Assembly (NCBI GenBank): GCA_030062745.1
Contig: CP099842.1
Span: 21,733,822 to 21,797,821 of the forward strand
DNA length: 64,000 nucleotides
Source: Capitulum mitella
Lineage: Eukaryota; Arthropoda; Thecostraca; Pollicipedomorpha; Pollicipedidae
Direction of reading: 5' to 3'
The position numbers were made by a program, and so were the translations under genes. Under the pieces are notes generated by a model. It worked only from the letters and a program-made list of their open reading frames with translations. It had not been told where the DNA came from and made no database searches. Positions 10,827 to 21,282 of the stretch are shown piece after piece. Every line of letters starts with the position of its first letter. The stretch's first letter is position 1.

Positions 10827-12551
10827 TCGCTCTGCTGTTCCGCCGTCGGCGTGCGGCCGACTGACGGCCGGCGCTGACCGCGTGCCGCAGCTTCTGCTCC
10901 GGAACACCCACCAGCACCTGTCGGCCATCTACGCGGCGCTGGGCGACGACGAGAATGCCCGGCTCCAGGAGCGTCTCGCCTCGGTGCTCACCGAGGAGAT
11001 GGAGCTCTACTGCGCCGTCTGCAACCAGACGCTCGGCCAGGAGCCCGGCAACAGCCTGGAGGCGCTGCCCTGCTCACATATCTTCCACCAACAGTGAGTG
11101 CGCCAAACACCGGCGGGCCGCCGATGCCCCTCATCGTAAGAGTCCATCAGGAGCGAGCGCGCTCGGCAGGGGCCCAAAAGCTTCGTTGAAACCGCCGCGA
11201 ACCCCCGCTTGGCCAGAGGAGAATGCTGTGCGAATCCTACGTCAGCCGACGGCGGTTTAGTCGCGCTTAACGACCCATGAGCTCGGCGGGTGGTGACGTC
11301 ACGGCTTTGTATGGTCCGGTAAAGTTCCTCTGCTTTTAGTACGCGGTCTGGGATATAAATATCCTTTCGATCCGGCGTCCACGGGGTTGGTCTAATAACA
11401 TTCTCTACGCAGATGCTCAGTGTTATTCTGGTTCCACCGATTCTCTTCTTAAATTAAAACGACTAAAGGTGGCAGAAAATTAACCGGTCGTGATACGTCC
11501 GATCATTTCCACATAAATCTGTTCACACGGAAAGTCGGAAAATAATGCAATTGGTGTACTTAAGCATGAGCAGATGTAACCACCTGGAACCATTTCATGA
11601 ACCGTAACGTTGAACTACGAGCCTGAACATCATAGAGTTCTATTGGTTTGCTGTAGCGGGGCCCAACACTAGGCTAACAGTGCCCAAGTGCTGAGTATCA
11701 GCTCGCTGGATGCCTCAGGTTCCGGTAACTTATGGAGACTTGAGTAGATTGTATAAAGCAATTTGCCGACCAGACCAAATTTTATGACATCTGTTAGGAC
11801 AAAAATATATGAGATAAATATCCCCTGACGTCAGCTCGTGGTGTCGTAAGTAAAATGGGCCTTTAATTTTAGCCGTTTCTGGCCATTCCAACATTTTTAT
11901 TACGGCAGTTGTTTACTGATGTAAATGCCAAGTAACTGTTCAGTTCCTCCGAAACTATCAGATGGAAGTGCCTTTCGGCTGGGTCCTGTTGCAACGTACA
12001 TGAGATCCGGTTTCATGCCATTTGAAGTCAGAGCCAGTCTCACGGGGCAGGGTCTGAATCTCGTGATTTTGTTGACAGTGTATTTACATACGCACCTTAC
12101 GACATTCTCGTGACTACGAGTTGCGTTATAGCGGACGCCATACGACAAATTACGTCGGACATCTTGAAAGCGCGTTCGTCGGTAACAATATGCACTTTGG
12201 TCCTTCAGCCCTGCCTGGACGACCTCACGCATTTCCGTTTGTCTAATGCGATAGACTCCTCATCCTCGCTGAAACCCTTTCCACCGACGCTAGCAGCTTT
12301 GACGTAAGTTGAAATGCTAAATGTGCCTATTTTATCGCAGCTGACGGCACCTCTCCGCCACCAGGTGCGCCCGAGAACTGATGGCCAAGGGCGAGCGACG
12401 CAAGAAGAAGCGCATCTGCCCGCAGTGCCGGAAAACGGTCAACTCGCGCATGATGTTCGTCTGCTACGACGACGTCAAGTACGACGGCCACTACCCGGCG
12501 TTCCTGGCCAACAACACCACGCACGTGCAGACGCCCGACCATCCGTTGTGA
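2071..12551 (+). CDS. RAPSN: Rapsyn homologue (43-kDa receptor-associated protein of the synapse), five exons, N-terminus missing
   Basis: Rapsyn is a cytoplasmic, membrane-attached scaffold that clusters nicotinic acetylcholine receptors at the postsynaptic membrane; its RING-H2 finger has been linked to E3 ligase activity. Exons 2071-2578, 5652-5750, 6334-6525, 10891-11093 and 12365-12551 join in frame with GT/AG borders to give 395 residues. Exons 1-3 form TPR helices, e.g. AEAYLNLARGNERMG, comparable to vertebrate SYLNLARSNEKL. Exon 4 carries MELYCAVCNQTLGQ and LPCSHIFHQQ, and exon 5 completes the RING with CPQC. All eight zinc ligands (C-x2-C, C-x-H-x2-H-x2-C, C-x2-C) are present. The RING is followed by a tail of about 35 residues, longer than in vertebrates. 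Vertebrate rapsyn is 412 residues, so about 60 N-terminal residues (myristoylation site and first TPR) are missing and are probably on an upstream exon outside the window. Confidence 0.9.
3845..4255. repeat. Minisatellite with GGTCACCTGGTCCGG core
   Basis: The core GGTCACCTGGTCCGGT recurs about every 40-50 bases (for example near 3849, 3915, 3945, 3978, 4151 and 4201) with diverged spacers. Copies become more GC-rich toward the right end, where the array merges into a CpG-rich block. It lies inside a rapsyn intron. Confidence 0.75.
4790..5640. repeat. Minisatellite abutting a rapsyn 3' splice site
   Basis: Units of roughly 35-45 bases combine GTCAGGACG-TTGTCTGATCT and CTCTGTCTGGTG with diverged spacing. 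Copies of the GTCAGGAC core occur near 5138, 5164, 5274, 5406 and 5480. The array stops just before the acceptor TTTTTTTCTCAG|GACGCG at 5651/5652, so the units share TCAGGACG with the splice junction. The array is T/G-rich on the + strand. Confidence 0.8.
5652..5750 (+). CDS. RAPSN: Rapsyn exon B: TPR
   Basis: This exon is 99 bases, 33 codons, phase 0 at both ends. It is preceded by an oligo-T tract and CTCAG and followed by GTAAAC. The peptide begins DALRMALEAGDRPLNARGL and matches vertebrate [23 protein letters not shown] at the same place in the protein. Confidence 0.9.
5751..6333 (+). other. Rapsyn intron
   Basis: A 583-base intron between phase-0 exons, ending in GCCACCTTTCCAG. Nothing else is recognised in it. 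Confidence 0.75.
6334..6525 (+). CDS. RAPSN: Rapsyn exon C: TPR
   Basis: This exon is 192 bases, 64 codons, in phase 0, with acceptor CCTTTCCAG and donor AAG|GTGGGT. The peptide starts RAYRRYEAALQMLTDMEDAF and continues LALDGMAKSISLL, aligning with vertebrate [20 protein letters not shown]. It forms the last TPR-like pairs before the coiled region. A run of G follows the donor at about 6538-6546. Confidence 0.88.
6526..10890 (+). other. Rapsyn intron (4.4 kb)
   Basis: Mostly AT-rich unique-looking sequence without supportable coding potential. There is a more GC-rich stretch at 8700-9020. Near the 3' end sits a CT microsatellite (10715-10828), about 60 bases before the acceptor CGTGCCGCAG. 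Confidence 0.7.
10715..10828. repeat. (CT)n microsatellite
   Basis: An almost pure CT repeat of about 114 bases, with a few CCTC and CTGT interruptions. It ends about 60 bases upstream of a rapsyn acceptor and so sits where a polypyrimidine tract or splicing enhancer could act. Its translated Ser-Leu and Arg-Glu runs are not genes. Confidence 0.95.
10891..11093 (+). CDS. RAPSN: Rapsyn exon D: coiled region and first half of RING-H2
   Basis: This exon is 203 bases, beginning in phase 0 and ending two bases into a Gln codon before the donor GTGAGT. It codes for NTHQHLSAIYAALGDDENA, a helical stretch, then MELYCAVCNQTLGQEPGN and LEALPCSHIFHQ. The Cys-x2-Cys and Cys-Ser-His-Ile-Phe-His ligands match rapsyn's RING-H2 (vertebrate ELYCGLCGESI and LPCSHIFH). 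Confidence 0.93.
11094..12364 (+). other. Rapsyn intron inside the RING finger
   Basis: A 1.27-kb intron splitting a Gln codon between the third and fourth zinc-ligand pairs. No repeats or other genes are recognised in it. Confidence 0.7.
12365..12551 (+). CDS. RAPSN: Rapsyn last exon: second half of RING-H2 and C-terminal tail
   Basis: The acceptor CTCCGCCACCAG precedes G, which completes the Gln codon; then Cys-Ala-Arg and KGERRKKKRICPQCRK follow. The Cys after Gln and the CPQC pair finish the zinc site. The protein ends TTHVQTPDHPL and TGA at 12549-12551. The basic RRKKK stretch between ligands and the tail SRMMFVCYDDVKYDGHYPAF are additions relative to vertebrate rapsyn. Confidence 0.92.
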
Positions 12552-14255
12552 TATGCGCGGCCGGACGGAGCCGGCGACGGCGGCGGCCGCCCGGAGTCAG
12601 CGCGGCACGGCGACCAGCGGCGCTGTCTGCTGGCGCGCGCCGTCACCACCGAGGCGCTGCTCCAGCTCATGCTGATGCTGTGGCGGCCCAAGTGACGGCG
12701 GCCGCGGCGGCCGGCCGCCTGAGCCGCCGCCGCCGGGCCGGCCCGCCCGAGCCTGTTGTTTGTTGCTCGGCACGGCGGCCGGCCGCGCCGCCGCCGCCGC
12801 CGCCGCCGCCGCTCCGGACCCGGCGGCCGCCCCGCGCGGCCGGGCCTCCCTGCGGCGGCGGCGCCGGGGGCGGGCGGCCGCGCTCCGCTCCGCTCCGGCC
12901 GACGGGATCAATGGCGGCCACGTGATCCGAAGACGGCGCGCCGCGGGCCGAATTAGCCGGTGGCCGCCTCGTTCGGCGCCGCTCAAATGGGGTTTTGATA
13001 GGCTGGGGCTCTGCACTCGGCCGCCGGCGTCAACCGCCGCCGGCGACCGCCGCCGGAGCTCCGGAAACTGAGGCATGGGAAGCGTCTGCCGCGGGCGGGA
13101 TCACGTGCGGCGAATCGCCCGCCGCCCGGCGACCCGCGGAATGCCGTGACGCCGCGCCGGCGCCCGAGGGCGGAGGCGCGTTTGCCGCCCGCGGCTCGTG
13201 TTTTTCGCCGCGGGCGGCCGCCGGCGGGTCGAACCACCGCGGCGCTTGGCAGACTCCAGAGGCAATACTTCCAACACTAAGCAGTCGGTGATGGCAACTG
13301 TTCGCCTTTGCGCTGGGTGGTGAGGCCGTCGATGTCGGCCCGTTTCGTCGCCGTTTGTTATCGTGTTTGGTGGGAGCGCGCGCCGGGTGCTGGCATCCAG
13401 CGCGCCGCCAGCCCGACAGGCGCTCCGCGGCAGTGGCCCACACTCGGGAAGCGCGCCGCCGCCCCGCCCCCACTGGCGCTCTGCATTTTTGGTGTTCGCC
13501 GATCTTTGTGTGCGGACTATTTTGCATAGGTGCTTTCTTGGAAGACTATGACAAACAAGTGTGCCAAGCGCGTCCGCTGTCCGCTGTGTGATTCGTCTCC
13601 GGGTTGTTTTCGAGGCCGCCGCCGCCGGCCTGGGGCCGACCGGTCCGCGCGCGCCCGCGGTCGTTGTTACTGGGTCGGTTTGGTGCCGCCAGACTGCCAA
13701 GATGGTTGCTCATTCCCTTGCTAACTCTAAGCATAGTAGGTGTAGATATAGCTGTTGATGAGCGCTGCCTGTAGCTTATGAAGCCCTTGTTGACGGAGTT
13801 GACCCGCCTAAATTGATCTTTCTCACCCACGACGTAGGATTAACTTTTGTACATGGCGTTTTGTATGAGGTAGACACCCTCATTTCATTCCAGATCCGCT
13901 AATGGCTCAGATTATCCTACCCTTTAACTGTCGTGATGTGGCGGCCACTCTGTCCCGTCCCGTGCCCGACACCCTCTAGCAAATACATGGTTCGACAGTG
14001 CCGAGTGTCGACGAGGGTGGACATCACCAGGTGCCGTGTCCAGGCGGACCAGGCCGCCGTATGCTGGGCCGGGGTTGCTGCATGTTCAGGTGCATGACAG
14101 TCGTTGCAGAGGCGCGCGATGGTGATTCGGCGCGAAGACCAGATTTGATTGCGGACAGGTCTGTGGATGTGGATATGCTCTTCTTGCCTGCAATTTTTTA
14201 TCGATTATATGGAAGTCCCACTGTCTTACCAACACTTCAGCTTCGAATAAATAAA
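12552..14255 (+). other. Rapsyn 3' UTR and GC-rich flank; candidate poly(A) signals
   Basis: After the stop, 12560-13250 is very rich in CCG/GGC and CpG, with overlapping open frames on both strands that look like composition artefacts. The first AATAAA on the + strand is at 14246-14251, overlapped by a second at 14250-14255. If used, the 3' UTR is about 1.7 kb. I see no nearer AATAAA or ATTAAA. Confidence 0.45.
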
Positions 14256-17200
14256 ATCAAGTAAAATCGACGTTTTGTTACTTAGGTTTCGGTTGTTGAG
14301 TGGGGTGCAGACAATCGTTACCTTGTTTGCCTCATTGCTGATGTTCTTGCTTTGCGACAACCAATGAACAAAGCTTTCCAAAATTTGACTCGTTTTGTCT
14401 TTGTTATTTAAAGGCGAAGGAAGACCAGAACCGCAGTTTTGCAAAGTAGGTATCTGTGTACTTTATTCAGTTACAAGCCACAATTCCTGAGCTTTTTACA
14501 ACACTATGGCCCGAGGACATGGACCTATGTCCCGTGCCAAGGTTCTTAGAAATGCCTAAGCAGTCATCTATTCGTAGGCGTTGGATGGATCTAGTCGGCC
14601 AGACATGCTAAGCAATCAGCAGTAGACGTGTGGTGACCGTTTAAGCGATGGAGTGGCGTGTCACGTTTGAGGTCGCGGCTCAGGCTTGAGGGTTCATTCA
14701 TTCTGTTGGATAAGGCCTGAATGGCGCCTGGATGGCGAGATAGCTGCTACGAAGCAGGCTGCCCGATAAGCCGTGAGGATGAAGACCATGGGACAGCATG
14801 ACAGCATGACAGCAGGACAGTGGTACTGTGGACTTTGGAACTGTGAGACTGGGACTGTGGGACTGCGGACGTTGGGGCCGCAAAACTGTGGACTGTAGAA
14901 CTGTGCCACGGTAGGAACGCGGGACTGTGGGGCTAAGGGCCGCGGGAATGTGAACCTATACTACTGCAGGATTGCAATATTATAAGACTGATACGACGGG
15001 ACCGTGAGACTTAGACCGTGGAATTGTGAGGCTACCAAATTGTGGCACAGTGCTGCTGTGGGACTGTGGGACTGTGAAAATGTGGGGCTGTGGTAAAACT
15101 GCGGGACTGAGGAGCAGAGAGACTTCGGGACTGCATGAACCTAAGGCTTCCAAACAGCGACCTGCGAGAATGAACGACCACAGAGCTGGGAACCGCAGCA
15201 GTCGCGGCCGACAAAAGCTCGGCCAGGCGGGCCGCCCGGCGCGGCCGACACGGCCAGGAAATGAGAGGCGCCGCCCGCTCTGGCCGGAGACAGATTTATG
15301 GGCGTCGGCTCGGCACCCGGTCGATCCTGGACACAAGTCGACGGGACGCGGCCGCAACGGGCTGCACACCGCCAGATGGACATCACCCGGGCGGACACAG
15401 CCAGATGGACGCCACCGGACGGATATCGGCCGACGGACACCACTTAACGGACAACGGACGGACACCGGCCGGCGACGTGGCAGGGTCGGGCCAAACTCGT
15501 CGGATCCTCCTTGTCAGCCGACGGTTACCAGTTGGTACAAACTTCGCTGAACCACCGCAGGTGCACCGCTGTGTGATCTCAGGTCAACCAGGGGATGCCT
15601 AAAGGCCGAAGACGGCTTGTCATCACAGCAACGGCGAGCTGCTTTCACTTGTTTCATATGACATCACGGAATGTTGCTGACAATTCAAGCACCCATTCAG
15701 GTTCATTTGATGCACAAATGACAAGCCCAAATTGAACATCAATTTTTTTTTAGATTAATAACTTATAAATTTGGGATCAAACCAATGGCCAGCTGTAATC
15801 GTGAACAATGGTACAATGGAACGGCGGAAAAACAGTGGTACAGCGGTCGGCGATGTCGTGCGCTGGCAGCTTTCGCATCAGTCAGAATCGGCGACGGCCA
15901 ACACAGCAGGGGGCACAGGGGACGGTGAGTCATCAAACACTGTGTTATCAATCAATACCTTCAAAGTGGCTGGCCGCTGCACGCTCTGATCCTTTAGTTT
16001 ATTCCATTCGTATTCGTAGTTCCACCTCGTAGAATCACCAGGATGAAATGAATATATATCGTGCCTCAAGTATGCCAGTCCAGCTAATCGTGGCTGGCGG
16101 GAGCATGCAAAATATGCTTTTGACCTGCAGTTTATCTGCTGCTCACAGTGTCTCAGGTCGGCAGCAGAGCCCGAGATCGTCAGGGGCGCGGCCGGCGAGC
16201 GCTGCCGCAGGTCCAGGGCCGCGTCCGATGGCTGCCGTGCAGCTCTTCGGCCTCGGTTACGTTTGCCCTTCATCAGCGCTCATAAGCGGCCTAGGATCCG
16301 AGCGGCCAGAGCCGCGGCCGGCTTATGACATGCTCGCAGCCGCCAGAGGCAGCGACTGCCGTCTTCGAACAGAGTAACGGCGAGGCGTCATCGGATGAGG
16401 ACACTGCTTGTTTTTTGCTGCATCGGATGATGTCGTTTGTCAACATCTGCTGATAAACGAGTCAACGGGAAGCGACATCGAGCAGAGGCAAAACATTGGC
16501 AAAACCAAGCCGAAGCCTTTTCCCGCGTGACTTATTCCGGGATATACTTTGACGGAACGGCGGCAATGCGTTCGCTGCTAATTGAGGCATCAAACTGGAG
16601 CCGTGTTTCTATTTTGAAGGTGTGTTAACAAAAGAAGTCACATGCTCATCCGATTTAACAATTCTTGCCAAGATTACTCATTCTTTGAGTTTAAAAAGTT
16701 GTCCTAAATTAAAATGCAGGGCTCAAGCGTGACACAAAAACAAAGTCGCTGGTTTATTATTTCTTCATTGGGCGGATGGAGCAGCGTTTCTGCGAGGCAT
16801 ACTGAGTTTCGCTACAAAGCTGGTTAAGCTACACGTGTCAGCGTCCGTCAGCATTCTAAAGTGTTGCAAGAGTGTGAAAGGCATTTCCCGAAAAGACTAG
16901 CAAGGCTTCCAACGAGTATGCGTGGCGCACGAAGATCAAAACCAAGAACGCATTACGGAACACAACTGCATGACAAAAATGCTACCATTCATTCAGGTTC
17001 TCAGTTCTCAGCCAGCTGGTATGGCTGTGAAGGCGGTAAGTAGTTGAGATAATATTATTTAAGGTTACGGCAAAGCTCAAGTACAGTGACAGATCCTGGA
17101 AGGGACCTTAGGGGGCACGAATCAGATATGGAGTAAAAACGTTCCAGTGGACAAATTACCATCTTCTTTAACTTTACGTCAGAACGTTAACAGTTAAAAT

Positions 17201-18489
17201 CAAAGAAGCTGAACACGCGCTTCGCTCGCGCTACTTAACTGCGATTTCATACGAAGGGGAAGGGGAACGGGGAGAAGGCACTCATCGCAATGACTTTCGT
17301 TTGTTTCGGTTTTTCTGTGCCGTAACAGAGCGCGCTGTGACCAAATCGTGCGGCTGCCCGTCATCAGACTGGCGTATGAACTGCATGCATCAATAGGAGC
17401 GACCATGACGGTGTTTCATAACTGATCCGTCGACACGGGCCCGTGCTACGAGCTGCTAAGTGGGTCCGTATCAACGATGCAGCCTAAAGGGTAAACGTCT
17501 GCGACCACGACGCCCAGGGGACATCGCGACCCTTTGTGGTCTGCGATTGCATGCTTCACATGACGTGTTTCCCAACCGCGTGCTGACTCCGAGTTCTCTG
17601 AGTCTTTCCTGCCTGGAGCCAATACCGCCAAATTTGGCCGGCCCATACGTTACTGCTTTCATGTTTTCAGTTCCCTGAAATCAGCCCAGCCATCTGGACG
17701 TCGTACACGTGCGAATGGTCTCCAGCACTCAACCAATTTGCGTCAATGTCAGAGGGTCTTAGCTCCAAAATTTATTATTGGGCAATGCCATAAACGTGGC
17801 GATGATGCTATCTCAGGGGTGATTCACGTTCTCGGCGAACGGTGCACCAAGGCTTCCGCAGTACACTTTTGTCCCAGCCGAGCTAACCGATCAACATCAA
17901 TGTCATGGCTCTTGTAAACATCAGTGCGATATACTCCCGTAACTCTTCCGCCCCCTGAGCAATCTACGACGCAGGCATCCAAAGAAATGCCGCTTGGTCG
18001 CAGTGCAATTAACAAATCGTTTCTGCGTGGTTTCATGCAGCTTCTTATTACCAGAGTGGAAACGGCTTTAAGCAGCATGTTTTACATAAGTTTGTATTAA
18101 ATGGGGTTCGCCATGTAGCATGATCACCTTATGTTCCAGTTTTTAAAAGGATTCAAGTCATTCGAACATACATTTCAAGGTCATTAAGAATGGCAAAATA
18201 AATGTTGATACGCTCTGACCGAGTAAGACCTTACAAAGTTCACGATCCGTATAACATCATGTCTTCTGTCCCACAAACGCTTCGATTTCAACTCTGCATA
18301 AGAACATACGAGTTGTTTTACATCTACGATTACTGAATGTCCTTACGTTGACAAATTTTACGAATTTATGAAAAGCACACAGCTCGGTGACATGCTCTCT
18401 TCAGGCACGATTTTTGCGGCATTTTGTCCATGGGTGCACAAGTAACAGGCGATGATTAGTTGTCAAAGCAAGCTTCGACATTGATATGG
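14256..18489. other. Intergenic/intronic region between rapsyn and astacin
   Basis: No gene is supported. It holds a GGGACTGTG short-unit repeat (14805-15110) and a GATGGAC/CGGACAC-rich tract (about 15370-15470). An upstream astacin exon giving the start codon could lie here, but none is identifiable. Confidence 0.6.
14805..15110. repeat. Degenerate short-unit repeat GGGACTGTG
   Basis: The nonamer GGGACTGTG and variants (GAACTGTGA, GGGACTGCG, GGGGCTGTG) recur densely, often every 9-12 bases, from 14805 to 15110 with diverged stretches between. Confidence 0.8.
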
Positions 18490-19290
18490 ACGCTGTAGTG
18501 TCCCGCTGCAGACAGATTCTGTCCCCACTTTCGACAGAGTCTGTCCCCGCTGTCCGCAATGTCTGCATTCATTGGCGCTGTAGAATCCTATTCAGAGAGA
18601 CTCCGTCCCCGCTCTCTGTGGTGTCTGCCCTTTATGGACGCTGCACGGAGTACTGTTATAGACGCACTCTGTCCCCGCTGTCTGTGGTGTCTGCCCATCG
18701 TGAACGCTGTAGTGTACCGTTACAGACTGTCCTCACTGTCTGTCGTGTCCGTCCCTCGTGGACGCTGCAGTGTGCTGTTGCTGACAGGCTCTGTTCCCAT
18801 TGTATGCAGTGTTTGTCCCCTCGCAGACGCTGTAGTGGGCCGTTACAGACAGCGCCTGTCTCCGCTGTCTGCAGTGTCTGCAGTGAACGTTGCAGTGGGT
18901 TGTTGCAGACGGACTCTGTCCCCACTGTCTGTTGTATCTGCCACTCGTGGGCGCTGCAATGTGCTGCCACAGACACCCTGTCTCCGCTGTATGTAGTGTC
19001 TGCTCCCCCCTCGTGGACGTTGCGGTGTGCTGTTACAGACGCTGTCCCCACTGTGTGTGGTGTCTGTCCCTCGTGGACGCTGCGGTGTACTGTTACAGAC
19101 AGACTCTGTCCCCGCTGTCTGTGATGTCTGCCCCTCGTGGACGATGCAGGGTGCTGTTACAGACAGACTGTCCCCTCTGCATGTCGTGTCCGTCCCTCGT
19201 GGACGCTGCAGTGGGCTGTAACAGACAGACTCTGCTCCCGCTGTATGCAGTGTCTGCCCCTCGTGGACGCTGCAGCGTGCTGTTACAGAC
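18490..19290. repeat. 60-66-bp minisatellite fused to the astacin exon's splice acceptor
   Basis: About 12 copies of a unit containing CTCTGTCCCCGCTGTCTG, GTCTGCCCCTCGTGGACGCTGCAG and TGCTGTTACAGACAGA. The GTTACAG-like word occurs at about 18719, 18842, 18902, 18966, 19032, 19092, 19156, 19218 and 19282, spaced 60-66 (123 between the first two, two units). The final copy is the acceptor of the astacin exon: TTACAG|ACAGATTCTGTCCCTG. Confidence 0.92.
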
Positions 19291-19603
19291 AGATTCTGTC
19301 CCTGCTGGCGCTGCTGGTGGCGGTGGCCGCCGACGCTGACGCGCCCGGCCTCGGTCCGGGCCAGCTCAACGACGACATGCTGCCGCCGGGCGGAGAGCCG
19401 CAGCCGCTGCACAAGCTGCTGTCGCGCGTCTACCGGCCGGACCGCAGCCGCGGCGGCCTGCTGCCGGACGCCCTCTGGCCGCCGGGCGCCGACGGCTGGC
19501 CCGAGGTGCCCTTCTACCTGGCCTCGGACGCCGAACCGCGCGTGCGCCGCGCCTGGGAGCACGGTCGCCAGCACTGGGAGCGCCACACCTGCATCCGCTT
19601 CAG
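19289..19603 (+). CDS. Astacin exon A: leader, pro-region and start of catalytic domain
   Basis: The exon opens after TGTTACAG at 19288 with one base of a split codon, then CAG ATT CTG TCC. It encodes a signal-like hydrophobic core, a 60-70-residue pro-region and the N-terminal strand up to TCIRF, a hallmark of the astacin domain (Trp...Thr-Cys-Ile-x-Phe). The donor AG|GTGAGC is at 19604. If an ATG at 19245 were used instead, the first residues would be encoded by repeat sequence. Confidence 0.8.
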
Positions 19604-21224
19604 GTGAGCGGATCCGGTGCAAGTAAGCTGGTCCGATGTCGGCACACGTCACGACGGTGGGGCTTGCCTCGCGTTATTAGTGATAGGCTCAGAAAGGGTG
19701 CCAAACAAAACTGGCCGGCATTTGCCGACAGTTACGTGTAAGGAGTGGGCACTCATGTTCGTATTGCCGCACGGTTCCATTTCGATCCCGGCTCCGGCGG
19801 CTGTGTCCAGACAGAGCCGGAAGCGCAGCGCTGCCGAAGCGCAGCGCTGCCGCCGTGTGCGGTCCGCGCGGAGACCGACTGAGAGCGGTGTGTGCGTGCC
19901 GGCCGACAGGGAGCTGGCGCCGCCGGTCGAGTCCCACGTCAACTGCAGCCGGCCCAGCCGGCGGCCGGTGGTGTGCGTGCAGGGCGCGCCGGACGGCTGC
20001 TACTCGGCCGTGGGCCGCCAGCGGCTGCCGTCCCCGCGCGGCGCCGACTTCGTGCGGCCGCAGGTGCTCAACCTCGACCCGGAGATGTGCAAGCAGACGT
20101 CGGTGATCCACGAGATCGGCCACACGGTCGGCCTGGTGCACGAGATGTCGCGGCCGGCCGCCCGCCGCCAGCTCAGCGTCAACTTCCACCACATGCGCCT
20201 GTCGCGCCACCTCTGGGCGCAGTCGCAGGTGTGCGACCTGACCGCGCCGCGCGTCCCCTACGACTTCCTCTCCATCATGCATTACGGCACGTTCGCCGGC
20301 AGCCGCGACGGCAATGCCGTGTTCGTGACGCGCGACCCGCTGCACCAGCACCTGGTCGACCACAACGACGACGTCCGCTTCGTGGAGGGCCTGCCGGCGC
20401 TGTCGCACCTCGACCGCTACGTCATCAACACCGAGTACGGCTGCGAGCGGCTGTGGGCGCGCCGCCGCTGCGGCGGCCGCCTGGTCCGCTGCCTCAACCT
20501 GGGCTATATGGGCGCCGACTGCCGCTGCCTGTGCCCGCCGAGCCACCGGGGCGCGCGCTGCCAGACGCCGGCCGGGCCGCTGTTCCCGGCGCCGCGCTGC
20601 CGGCGCGCCGTGCGCCGGCCGGCCGCCTTCCAGCTGGGCGCCGCCGGCCTCACGCTGCGCCACCAGGACCGGCCCGAGTCGTGCACGGTGCTGGTGCGCG
20701 GCCCGGCCGGCACGCAGGCGCGCGCCGTCGTCCGCGCCGACCGCTTCGTGGCGCTGGCCCTGGCCGGCGTCAGCTTCGGCCGGCTGGCGCGCGACGCCTG
20801 CGCGCTGGGCCTCTCCGTGCTGGTGGTGCCCGACGGCGCCGGCGACGGCCGCACGGACTGCGTGGACGCGTTCATCTCGGCGCCGGGCCGCTCGCTGCGC
20901 GTGCCGCACCGCAACGCCACGCTGTACGTGCGCCTGCACCAGGTGACCGGCCGGCTGGAGGCGACGCTGCGCCAGATCAGCGTCCGCGTCACGTTCGAGC
21001 CAGACGCCGGCGCGCTGCTGCGCGTGCGGCGGGTGGACCGCGCGGCGCGCATCGTCCAGCTGCTGGACACGTATCCGGAGCGGCTGCCCGGCCTGCTGGA
21101 CGATCAATACGGCGACGGCAACCGCACGCCGGCGGCCGGCGGCCGGCCCCGGCTCCGGCCGGTACGACATGTCCACGGCAGCCTGCTCCTGCTCCTGATG
21201 CTGGTGACCCTGCGCCTGCGGTAG
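19289..21224 (+). CDS. Astacin-family zinc metalloprotease with EGF-like and CUB-like regions (5' start unresolved)
   Basis: Astacins are secreted or membrane-bound zinc endopeptidases (M12A) that process matrix and signalling proteins. Exons 19289-19603 and 19910-21224 join across a 306-base intron (phase 2) for at least 542 residues. Order: hydrophobic leader ILSLLALLVAVAADA, a short pro-region, catalytic domain from about WPEVPFYLASDAE, zinc site HEIGHTVGLVHEMSR (20109-20153), Met-turn SIMHY (20271-20285), Cys-rich segment with LGYMGADCRCLCPPSHRGA, a CUB-like region with FEPDAG near its end, and a hydrophobic end LLLLLMLVTLRLR. The zinc ligands (three His), catalytic Glu and Met-turn Tyr are intact. 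The FxGD pro-peptide motif that blocks zinc in many astacins was not found. The tail could be a GPI signal; there is no transmembrane segment with a following cytosolic part. The initiating Met is either on an unidentified upstream exon or at 19245 within the repeat array. Confidence 0.88.
19604..19909 (+). other. Astacin intron (306 bases)
   Basis: GTGAGC to GCCGGCCGACAG, splitting an Arg codon in phase 2. The frame is open on the + strand through much of it by chance. A GCGCAGCGCTGCCG duplication lies near 19822-19850. Confidence 0.8.
19910..21224 (+). CDS. Astacin exon B: active site to C-terminus
   Basis: After completing Arg, it reads ELAPPVESHVNC and then PDGCYSAVGR, the usual astacin G-C-x-S-x-V/L-G-R element, followed by the zinc motif, Met-turn, Cys-rich domain and CUB-like domain. 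The stop is TAG at 21222-21224. GC3 is extremely high, which also leaves a 563-codon open frame on the opposite strand; that is a shadow. Confidence 0.9.
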
Positions 21225-21282
21225 CGGCTGGTCACCGGTTGCCAGCCGCTTTGCCTGTACACACCAACTGTCCGGAGTAGCG

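Noticed and set aside
10597..10928. Ser-Leu and Arg-Glu repeat peptides
   Set aside because: Translations of the CT/GA microsatellite.
18490..19280. Long + and - strand frames through the 64-bp array
   Set aside because: Cys/Ser/Val repeat peptides come from the minisatellite and lie in front of the astacin acceptor.
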